This document shows, piece by piece, positions 1 to 5,248 of a stretch of 7,761 nt of DNA. The stretch spans positions 1,372-9,132 of the forward strand of contig VXON01000122.1 of NCBI GenBank assembly GCA_009840065.1, in the 5' to 3' direction. A model generated the notes under the pieces. It ran no database searches, was not told the DNA's origin, and was given only the letters and a program-made list of their open reading frames with translations. The stretch's first letter is position 1; every line of letters begins with the position of its first letter. This DNA comes from Cenarchaeum sp. SB0662_bin_33 (GTDB lineage Archaea > Thermoproteota > Nitrososphaeria > Nitrososphaerales > Nitrosopumilaceae). Position numbers and translations under genes: made by a program.

Positions 1-97
1 TCTTGTCCAACTTGTTATCCATATTACCCAACTTGTTGTCAATCTTGTCCAACTTGTTATCCATATTACCCAACTTGTTGTCAATCTTGTCCAACTT
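1..97 (-). repeat. 42-bp in-frame tandem repeat in the acylphosphatase tail
   Basis: Positions 1-42 and 43-84 are identical in DNA sequence, and 85-97 starts a third copy that then diverges. Each unit encodes 14 residues, made of two related 21-bp (heptad) halves. Exact identity at synonymous sites implies recent expansion or gene conversion, and the number of copies beyond the left edge is unknown. The array has no spacers, so it is not CRISPR. Confidence 0.93.
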
Positions 98-454
98 ATG
101 ATCAACTCTGACCAATGTTTTTGACACACCGTGCAGTACTATTGTTCCTACTCGTATAGCAGTCAACATCTCAATGTTTGTATCTTCATACAATATCTCG
201 AATTCCTCCATGCCAGTTACGGGGGAGTATTCTGTTTTCATATTTGTTATTGTGGCCGGCTCGGAGTTTGTGTGAATCTGATTGAACATATCCTGTATGG
301 TGGCCTCCTCGGCTTCGCACACCACAAGAACGGAACCATCCTTCATGTTTTGTACTGTGCCGCTCACACCAAGGTTATCTGCCACAGTCTTGATCTTGAC
401 CCGCAATCCCACACCCTGCACCGTACCATGTATTCTAATAGTTGCCTTTTTCAT
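1..454 (-). CDS. Acylphosphatase with C-terminal heptad-repeat (coiled-coil) tail, 3' end outside the window
   Basis: Acylphosphatases hydrolyse carboxyl-phosphate mixed anhydrides in the cytoplasm. Reading leftward from an ATG at 454, the frame stays open for 151 codons and leaves the window. Residues about 1-92 match the small acylphosphatase fold: an early strand and phosphate loop reading GTVQGVGLR (residues 10-18), with the catalytic Arg at 18, and VQN with the catalytic Asn at about 39, followed by a DG turn. The family is normally about 90 residues. Here a linker (residues about 93-117) leads into repeated heptads KLDKIDN/KLGNMDN with Leu, Ile or Met at hydrophobic spacing, predicting a coiled coil that probably oligomerises the enzyme or tethers it. 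The start is supported by a TATA-like box centred about 25 nt upstream (leaderless mRNA). The domain assignment is firm; the role of the tail is inference. The full length and C-terminus are not visible. Confidence 0.88.
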   Translation of the reverse strand, partial: MKKATIRIHGTVQGVGLRVKIKTVADNLGVSGTVQNMKDGSVLVVCEAEEATIQDMFNQIHTNSEPATITNMKTEYSPVTGMEEFEILYEDTNIEMLTAIRVGTIVLHGVSKTLVRVDHKLDKIDNKLGNMDNKLDKIDNKLGNMDNKLDK

Positions 455-472
455 GCTATTATAAGTGCCTTG

Positions 473-484
473 TTTATATAAAAA
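473..484 (-). promoter_or_regulatory. TATA-like box of the acylphosphatase gene
   Basis: On the minus strand the run TTTTATATAAA is centred about 25 nt before the ATG at 454. That spacing fits an archaeal TATA box giving a leaderless transcript. Confidence 0.6.
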
Positions 485-630
485 GTCATCGTATCAACTA
501 TATATTGGCGAGACAGAAAGGTATAATAGATTCCTCCCGACAGCAATCCTGCTGCTCGGATACGTATAATAAAAGTCTGTCTTCAAATAACTTTGAAATT
601 TATCCAAATAACTGGGATCGTATATTTTGA

Positions 631-725
631 CATATGGTACTTGGTCAGGTCAACACGGTATACGTACGTAAAAGGTAGTATTTTGCCTAGAGAAACCGGC
701 ATGACCTGGCCAAGTATGACATATG
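631..725. repeat. Imperfect inverted repeat, arms of about 22 nt, 51-nt spacer
   Basis: The left arm (631-651, starting CATATGGTACTTGGTCAGG) is nearly the reverse complement of the right arm (703-725, which reversed begins CATATGTCATACTTGGCCAGG). They differ by a 2-base indel and about two substitutions. A 10-bp direct repeat, TGACATATGG, also occurs at 628-637 and 717-726. It could be a small non-autonomous element, an IS relic or an RNA foldback. It lies inside the open frame at 583-780. Confidence 0.5.
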
Positions 726-742
726 GATAACTGAAGAGCGCC

Positions 743-770
743 CGTTTGGCAGAGAACTGCTTGTCAAACG
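743..770. repeat. Compound hairpin at the left side of the IS remnant
   Basis: An outer stem CGTTTG/CAAACG (743-748 with 765-770) encloses an inner stem GCAG/CTGC (749-752 with 757-760) with loop AGAA and a 4-nt bulge. Its right arm overlaps the candidate left terminus of the IS1595 element. It could be a terminator-like structure or part of the IS end. Confidence 0.4.
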
Positions 771-799
771 ATGATTGTGCCTAAAATTATTATTCCAGA

Positions 800-1707
800 T
801 CATATACCAGTCTTGGTTTGAGTCGGAGTGGGGTGTTGCGGCCGGTCGCACAGCGTGTTGGGCATCACAAGTTGCGTATAGGTGAGGCTCTTGCCTACCA
901 AATTCTATACATCGTGTACACGGCACTCAACGCCTTTGTGCCCAGCCGGCCCGCAAACTCGTTGATGTAGCGGTGCAGGTGCTTGTGTTCGATGCGGTGG
1001 AATGTTCCGTTGTATCCGCGCCTCACCCGGGCCCAGAAAGATTCCAGCCCACTGATGTACACCTCTCCCTGGATGTACTCTCCGTCACCGTGGCATACGG
1101 TGTGATGGTTCTTCAGGTCATTATAAGCCCGGTTCTCATCGGTGAATTTCTTATATTCGGGATCCACTAGCCTCTATAAGCGCCACGAGGCGGGCAGTGG
1201 TGGGCTCCGGCACTAGGATAGCCCTGATGGTGTCGGTCTCCCTGTCTCTGATACCCACGAAAGTGGTCTTCTTCTTCTTGCACTTGTTCTTTTCGCGTCC
1301 ACCAAGATGTACCTCAGTAGGCCAGATAACGGGTCAGGCCCCGCAATGGTACGCCACGACTCTGATATTGTACAGCAGGAGCCATGCAGAGATCTGCTTT
1401 ATGCCCAGATCTCGACCCAGCTGTACGTTGGATATCTCCGTGGGGCGCGTGGCGAGCAGATATATGGCCACGGCCCATTTCTGGCAGCTTATTTTGGAGT
1501 GCTCCGTTACGGTGCCTATTTTGACGCTAAAGTATCTCTTGCACTCGCAACAAAAGTAAGGCATCTCGAGGTGTTTGGCAATACATGTAACCACACCTAG
1601 GACATCTGCGGCCATACATTATCCTCAAACCAATCCCTGACCGTATCTTCATCAAGAAACATTTCGAACAGCTCTTCCAGAAAGCGTTTTGCTTTTTGAA
1701 TAGCCAA
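800..1707 (-). pseudogene. Broken IS1595-family (ISXO2-like) DDE transposase
   Basis: Translating the minus strand and switching frames recovers the whole family architecture. An N-terminal block ends in WFEDNVWP (frame A, from a TTG at 1707). A zinc ribbon is split between RCPRCGYMYC (frame B, near 1605) and FCCECKRYFSV (frame C). Next come the conserved SK..W..AIYLLATRPTEIS helix block and an EVHLGGREKN segment (about 1310). The core TDENRAY, GEYIQG and ESFWARVRRG lies at 897-1167, in a further frame. A final GKSLTYTQL C-terminus, in yet another frame, ends at TGA 800-802. About four frameshifts and an in-frame TGA (1334-1336) inactivate it. The first catalytic Asp, normally in a DE pair before VHLGG, reads Thr; the second Asp and the Glu remain. 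The domain order identifies the family with confidence, and neighbouring genes are intact, so the damage is real decay rather than poor sequence. Confidence 0.9.
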
Positions 1708-1721
1708 TGATTGCTATTCAA
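1696..1721. repeat. Perfect 9-bp hairpin at the 5' end of the transposase remnant
   Basis: TTGAATAGC (1696-1704) pairs perfectly with GCTATTCAA (1713-1721) across an 8-nt loop. It sits over the apparent start of the transposase reading frame, so it could have limited transposase expression or been a sub-terminal IS signal. Confidence 0.6.
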
Positions 1722-1799
1722 TACCAAAAAATCATTTAAAACGCCCATGATTGGTAATAGGAACCATTAATTTTTCATTTAGCACACGAGTCATCGTTT

Positions 1800-1964
1800 T
1801 TACGCACGATCAACTTCAAAAAGCAAAACACTCTCCTTGATGACACTGATCAGTTGCTCTTCGGTGACGTTGTGCATGAACTCATCGCTCTTGGGTAACC
1901 GTTGTGTATTGTATATTACATATGCACCTGATACGTAGCTTGCTGAATGGTAATTGTAGTGATT
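1800..1964 (-). other. Unidentified 54-codon open frame, possible 5' gene remnant
   Basis: The minus-strand frame is open from after a TGA at 1965-1967 down to a TAA at 1800-1802, which lies exactly outside the candidate right IS border. The peptide ends in a helical, charged stretch (EEQLISVIKESVLLFEVDRA). There is one in-frame ATG, at residue 30, and no recognised domain. The surrounding 1708-2169 stretch is otherwise A/T-rich and holds no other gene I can support. It may be the upstream fragment of a gene whose continuation is at 583-780, or an unrelated relic. Confidence 0.22.
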
Positions 1965-2062
1965 TCAAGCAGTAATACTATGTAATGGTAAAATCAGTAT
2001 TTAACTACAGTTACAGGGATAATTCCCAATAACTTTTCTACGTAAACATTCCATCATCATTC

Positions 2063-2075
2063 TCTTTATATATGA
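2063..2075. promoter_or_regulatory. A/T-rich TATA-like element in the 1965-2169 spacer
   Basis: The run TTTATATAT is the strongest TATA-like match in this spacer and could work on either strand. It is about 100 nt upstream of the 5S gene, so a transcript from it would carry a leader of about 75 nt that needs processing. Reading left, it could once have driven the remnant at 1800-1964. The rest of 1965-2169 shows nothing else I recognise. Confidence 0.35.
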
Positions 2076-2143
2076 TTAAGTTGTGTCTATTTTCTAAATG
2101 AAAATTTGTTTTTTATGTGTGAATGCTGATCGGTCACTCTATG

Positions 2144-2154
2144 ATTAATAAAAG
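2144..2154 (+). promoter_or_regulatory. Possible proximal TATA box of the 5S rRNA gene
   Basis: ATTAATAAAAG lies about 17-26 nt before the inferred 5' end of the 5S rRNA at 2170, slightly close but compatible with an archaeal TATA box. Confidence 0.4.
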
Positions 2155-2169
2155 GGTCATATCATACAT

Positions 2170-2292
2170 AATGCAAGCCGGCCATAGCGTCAGGGCGCGA
2201 CCCAATCCCATTCCGAACTTGGAAGTCAAACCTGATGTCGCTGTTGTGTTACTAAGGTGCGAGAGCTCTTGGGAAGCAGCAGTGCTGGCATT
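2170..2292 (+). rRNA. rrf: 5S ribosomal RNA
   Basis: This is the 5S component of the large ribosomal subunit. The sequence carries the universal landmarks in order: GGCCATAGCG near the 5' end, then CCAATCCCATTCCGAAC, GGAAGTCAAACCTGATG, and GCGAGAGCTCTTGGGAAGC. The two ends pair as helix I: AATGCAAGC (2170-2178) with GCTGGCATT (2284-2292), one mismatch in nine. The inferred length of 123 nt is normal. No 16S, 23S or tRNA lies nearby, so 5S is transcribed apart from the large rRNA genes, as is usual in Thaumarchaeota. The exact ends are inferred from helix I. Confidence 0.96.
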
Positions 2293-2313
2293 GTTTATTA
2301 ATAGATACTGAGT

Positions 2314-2457
2314 ATGGGTATTGTGCCTGTAGATCCTGTGTGTGGTATTGAGTTGGACAAGGAGCTGGCCCTAGAGCATGTGCACAAGGGAAAGACGTAC
2401 TACTTTTGCTGTAACGGCTGTAGGCTGATATTCATAAAACCACGTCGATGGCGGTAG
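2314..2457 (+). CDS. Small YHS/TRASH-domain metal-binding protein (47 aa)
   Basis: A complete 47-residue protein that is essentially one YHS domain. It starts MGIVPVDPVCGIEL, continues with the typical GKTYYFCCNGC block and ends in a basic tail. Cysteines at 10, 32 and 36 form C-x21-C-x3-C, the TRASH spacing, with an extra Cys at 33. The YHS/TRASH family binds metal ions (Cu, Zn, Fe or Ni in different members) as stand-alone proteins or as parts of metal ATPases and sensors, so a cytoplasmic metal-binding or chaperone role is inferred. It begins 21 nt after the 5S rRNA with no well-placed TATA box of its own (TTTATTA at 2295-2301 is too close), so it may be read through from the 5S promoter. 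Its stop is 1 nt from the convergent gene at 2459. Confidence 0.85.
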   Translation: MGIVPVDPVCGIELDKELALEHVHKGKTYYFCCNGCRLIFIKPRRWR

Positions 2458-2458
2458 C

Positions 2459-3397
2459 CTAAACCGGAAATGCACCACACATTCTGCAGAATCTTGACTC
2501 TCCAACCGTAAATTTACAGTATGGGCATGTATGAGAATCCGATTCGCCGGCCGGTGGCGCTCCGAACCTGTTTCTATACTGCTCATAATAAAATAGAGAC
2601 TCTTTGGTACGAATTTGGATTCCGTCCTCCCTTAGTATCCGGGATATTTTTGTCTCAAACTGAAAATCCGAGATGAGTGACTCCAATAGGTCTGTCAGCC
2701 CCACTGTCCCCGCACCGTCTTGCATGGGGGCCTTCTCCCGCCATAATATGCTTGGCGGCAGTAGCCCCTTGAATGTACGGCGCAGTATCATCTTGCCCAT
2801 CACGTTCCCCTTATGGAGCCCCACCATCTCTTTGGCCTCTATGCGTGATGCAACATCCGTTACAGCGCCATCTAAAAAGGGTGACTCGACCCGTACTCCC
2901 ATGAACCTTCCAATTTTATGTGACGTGAAATGCATTATACTTCGGAGTCGCCGAATCTCATCTGCCAACCTTTGCGTCCTTAACAAAAAGTTATATCCTG
3001 CAAAAATCTCATCTGCCCCATCCCCGGTTATTATGCCCTCAATCTTGCATCGCTTGGCCTCTTTTATGGCAAAGTACATGACCAAACTATTACGAATCTC
3101 TATATCGTTAAAGTTGCCCAATATGTTGATGGTCTGCCTGGCGCCCTCTAGAATCTCTGTCAGTGTAGGCGTCATTAGATGTAGTTGCATATTCAGATCA
3201 CGTGACACCATCTGGGCATACGTCAAATCCGTAGACACAAACTCTTCTGCAATCACTGATATTGCCTGCATCCGCCTGTTTCGTGTCATGTATGCGATTA
3301 TGGTGCTGTCTAGTCCGCCAGACAGAGATATTGTATCGGCCTCTGTGTCAAGGCAGGCTTGTTGTATGGCATTATATAGTTCTTGCATACATTCCAT
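2459..3397 (-). CDS. Asparagine-synthetase-like ATP-pyrophosphatase (no glutaminase domain) with C-terminal zinc ribbon
   Basis: 312 residues matching the synthetase half of class B asparagine synthetase, which activates Asp with ATP. PP-loop SGGLDS is at 26-31, GDGADEIFAGY at 125-135, ESPFLD (171-176) matches the AsnB VPFLD motif, and the LLPPSILWREKAPMQDG block (212-228) matches the AsnB C-terminal region. The N-terminal glutamine amidotransferase domain of about 200 residues is absent; the gene starts just before the PP-loop. The C-terminus instead carries CPYC (291-294) and CRMC (304-307), a four-Cys zinc ribbon. It may use free ammonia or a partner amidotransferase, or act on another acceptor such as a protein or RNA through the ribbon; the true substrate is not visible. 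ATG at 3397 is preferred; an in-frame TTG lies two codons upstream. It is divergent from the ABCE1 gene and convergent with the YHS gene. Confidence 0.85.
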   Translation of the reverse strand: MECMQELYNAIQQACLDTEADTISLSGGLDSTIIAYMTRNRRMQAISVIAEEFVSTDLTYAQMVSRDLNMQLHLMTPTLTEILEGARQTINILGNFNDIEIRNSLVMYFAIKEAKRCKIEGIITGDGADEIFAGYNFLLRTQRLADEIRRLRSIMHFTSHKIGRFMGVRVESPFLDGAVTDVASRIEAKEMVGLHKGNVMGKMILRRTFKGLLPPSILWREKAPMQDGAGTVGLTDLLESLISDFQFETKISRILREDGIQIRTKESLFYYEQYRNRFGAPPAGESDSHTCPYCKFTVGESRFCRMCGAFPV

Positions 3398-3463
3398 ATA
3401 CAAAAAATCCTAAAAAAACATGTCAACAGCATTCATAATATACCAATATAATTTAGATATACT
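3398..3463. promoter_or_regulatory. Divergent promoter region between the asparagine-synthetase-like gene and ABCE1
   Basis: 66 bp with overlapping TATA-like tracts. CATAATATA (3434-3442) is centred about 26 nt before the ABCE1 ATG, predicting a leaderless mRNA. On the opposite strand, TTATATTGG and TATATTATG (about 3434-3452) are 40-50 nt before the minus-strand ATG, predicting a short leader containing TTAGGA. The two promoters occupy almost the same bases, so they may compete. Confidence 0.55.
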
Positions 3464-5248
3464 ATGACACATCGCGTAGCTGCACTGGACAGTGATATCT
3501 GCCAACCACGAAAATGTGGTCTGGAATGCATAAAGTACTGCCCTGTAAACAAGAGTGGCGTCGACTGCATAGTACTAAACGAGGGTGAAAAGAAAGCTCA
3601 GATTGACGAAGATCTGTGTAATGGATGTGGAATCTGCGTCAAGGTCTGCCCCTTTGATGCCATCACCATCGTAAATCTGGCATCAGAACTAAAGACGGAC
3701 AAAATACATCAGTACGGCCAGAACTCGTTTCGACTGTACAGACTCCCCGTACCCCGTAGGGGGGAGGTGGTAGGATTGCTGGGGCGCAACGGTATGGGAA
3801 AGAGTACGGTAGTCAATATCCTTTCGGGTGTGCTGGTGCCAAACCTAGGAAATTATGATGATGCGCCAGGCTGGGATGATATACTCAGACGTTTTGCAGG
3901 AACCGAGATGAAACAACATTTTGAGAGCATCCGGGATAAAAGTATCGTATCGTCCATAAAACCACAGCAGGTGCACCGGGTGGCATCCGCGTTTGATGGT
4001 ACGGGCAAAGACCTAATTGAACGGTTTGATCAGAGGGGCGTGGCCAGATACATGATACGGGAGTTGGACTTGGCCAACGCGATAAATCAACCCCTTGATG
4101 AGCTCAGTGGTGGCGAGCTACAGAGAATATCCATAGCGGTAGCGGCCTCTAAAAAGGCCGACTTTTACTTCTTTGACGAACCCTCCTCATACAATGACAT
4201 ATTTCAAAGAACTGGGGTTGCCCGGGTAATTCAGAGTCTAGCCGATGCCGGCAGCAGCGTGATGGTGGTGGAGCATGATCTGACATTGTTGGACTTTTTG
4301 AGTGATTATATCGAGGTGTTGTATGGCGAGCCGGCCGCATATGGAATTGTGTCCAGTGTTTTATCCACAAAGGTTGGCATAAACGTTTTTTTGGACGGAT
4401 ACCTACCACAGGAGAATGTCAGGTTTCGAGAGAAGAAGTTTACATTTGTAGCCTCATCCAGCAGTGATGACTTTACCAACTCTCCGCCAATGGTGGAGTA
4501 CACGAATATTACAAAAAAGTACAAGTCATTCACACTTTCAGTACACGCCGGAATTGTACGCAAGGGTGAGATTCTGGGCATAATGGGAGCCAATGCCTTG
4601 GGCAAGACCACACTGATGAAGATATTGGCAGGCGTTGAGCAGTCTGACACCGGTACGGTTATAGGGGATATCAAACTCTCTTACAAACCCCAGTATCTAC
4701 AGGCAGACACTGACATGGATGTATCGGAGCTGCTGAGTCGGACCATGGACGGCAGCATAGAGGGCAGTGATGAGGAAGAACGTATCGTATATCCGCTAAG
4801 GATAACCAAACTGTATACAAAAAAGATAAGCAGCCTATCCGGGGGGGAACTGCAAAAGGTGGCCGTAGCCGCCTCCCTGCTGCGAAAGGCAGACCTGTAC
4901 TGTCTGGATGAACCATCTGCATTTTTAGATGTTGAGGATAGAATAGCAATAGCCAAGTTTATTCAAAAGTTTGTCCGTTCATTTGGCAAGTCTGCAGTTA
5001 TCATTGATCATGACCTGCAACTCATGGATTTGGTCTCTGATAGAATAGTAATATTTGAAGGAGAGTCCGGAAGGTCGGGCATGGCGCATCCCCCCGCAAC
5101 CAAGGCCGATGCAATGAACAGATTTCTGGAGACTCTGGATATATCCTTTCGACGAGATGAAAAGAGTATGCGGCCCCGGGTAAATAAGGCCAACAGCAGG
5201 TTAGACAAAAAACAGAAAGCTAGTGGTACATTCTACATATCTCATTGA
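3464..5248 (+). CDS. rli1: ABCE1/Rli1 ribosome-recycling ATPase
   Basis: This soluble twin-ATPase splits post-termination ribosomes into subunits together with aRF1/Pelota and stays on the small subunit. At 594 residues it is full length. The N-terminal domain has eight cluster cysteines in two sets, C13-C18-C22-C26 and C52-C55-C58-C62, for two [4Fe-4S] clusters. NBD1 has Walker A GRNGMGKST (107-115), signature LSGGELQ (214-220), Walker B ending FFDEP with Glu239, and switch His271. NBD2 has Walker A GANALGKTT (375-383), signature LSGGELQ (458-464), Walker B LDEP with Glu483, and His516. All catalytic residues are present. Family variants are Asn in the first D-loop (SSYND, often SSYLD) and Ala in the second Walker A (ANA, often PNG). 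It overlaps trm5 by 4 nt. Confidence 0.98.
   Translation: MTHRVAALDSDICQPRKCGLECIKYCPVNKSGVDCIVLNEGEKKAQIDEDLCNGCGICVKVCPFDAITIVNLASELKTDKIHQYGQNSFRLYRLPVPRRGEVVGLLGRNGMGKSTVVNILSGVLVPNLGNYDDAPGWDDILRRFAGTEMKQHFESIRDKSIVSSIKPQQVHRVASAFDGTGKDLIERFDQRGVARYMIRELDLANAINQPLDELSGGELQRISIAVAASKKADFYFFDEPSSYNDIFQRTGVARVIQSLADAGSSVMVVEHDLTLLDFLSDYIEVLYGEPAAYGIVSSVLSTKVGINVFLDGYLPQENVRFREKKFTFVASSSSDDFTNSPPMVEYTNITKKYKSFTLSVHAGIVRKGEILGIMGANALGKTTLMKILAGVEQSDTGTVIGDIKLSYKPQYLQADTDMDVSELLSRTMDGSIEGSDEEERIVYPLRITKLYTKKISSLSGGELQKVAVAASLLRKADLYCLDEPSAFLDVEDRIAIAKFIQKFVRSFGKSAVIIDHDLQLMDLVSDRIVIFEGESGRSGMAHPPATKADAMNRFLETLDISFRRDEKSMRPRVNKANSRLDKKQKASGTFYISH

Larger units (their letters stand above)
583..780 (-). 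other. Unidentified 65-codon open frame, possible gene remnant
   Basis: On the minus strand this frame is open for 65 codons between a TAG (781-783) and its own TGA (583-585). The predicted peptide is rich in aromatic and aliphatic residues, for example SYPYVILGQVMPVSLGKILP, and looks protein-like. There is no good start codon near its upstream end; the first in-frame ATG is at residue 27. I recognise no family. Because it lies just downstream of the IS1595 remnant, it could be the 3' part of a minus-strand gene interrupted by the element, the 5' part being the frame at 1800-1964. An open run of this length can also occur by chance. Confidence 0.22.
455..799. other. Long non-coding or decayed stretch between the acylphosphatase gene and the IS remnant
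   Basis: No convincing intact gene. It holds the acylphosphatase promoter at its left end; a hairpin at 537-559 (stem of 4 + 5 bp with one bulged base, 4-nt loop); an imperfect inverted repeat at 631-725; a compound hairpin at 743-770; and an open minus-strand frame at 583-780 described separately. I found no tRNA cloverleaf here. Confidence 0.6.
766..1799. mobile_element. Degenerate IS1595-family insertion element (borders tentative)
   Basis: The body is certain from the transposase remnant. The borders are a guess: reading inward, the left side (from 766) and the right side (from 1799, minus strand) both begin AAACGATGA, 9 of 9 identical, and then show loosely similar GTGC and TAAA blocks. 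No matching target duplication flanks these ends. An alternative border pair is suggested by a 7-bp direct repeat ATGATTG at 771-777 and 1747-1753, which would place the element at about 778-1746. Either way it is about 1 kb, a normal size for this family, and is probably immobile. Confidence 0.45.

Noticed and set aside
1..97. CRISPR array
   Set aside because: The repeats are contiguous with no spacers, are in frame and encode heptads.
131..481. 116-codon plus-strand open frame
   Set aside because: Antisense to the acylphosphatase, whose catalytic motifs are on the minus strand.
1197..1600. Plus-strand open frames of 97 and 120 codons
   Set aside because: They are antisense to the transposase remnant, where family blocks are readable on the minus strand.
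1990..2060. C/D box guide RNA on the minus strand
   Set aside because: An ATGATGA and a distant CTGA are present, but internal C'/D' boxes are not convincing and the nearby TATA-like box is too close to the C box.
455..2169. tRNA gene in the long spacer
   Set aside because: I found no T-arm consensus or paired acceptor stem on either strand by eye; a covariance-model scan would settle it.
2123..2311. 62-codon plus-strand open frame
   Set aside because: It covers the 5S rRNA, whose conserved motifs and terminal helix are plain.
2673..3413. 246-codon plus-strand open frame
   Set aside because: It lies antisense to the asparagine-synthetase-like gene, which carries clear family motifs; the frame is a coding shadow.
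4306..4674. 122-codon minus-strand open frame
   Set aside because: Antisense to ABCE1; no domain resemblance.
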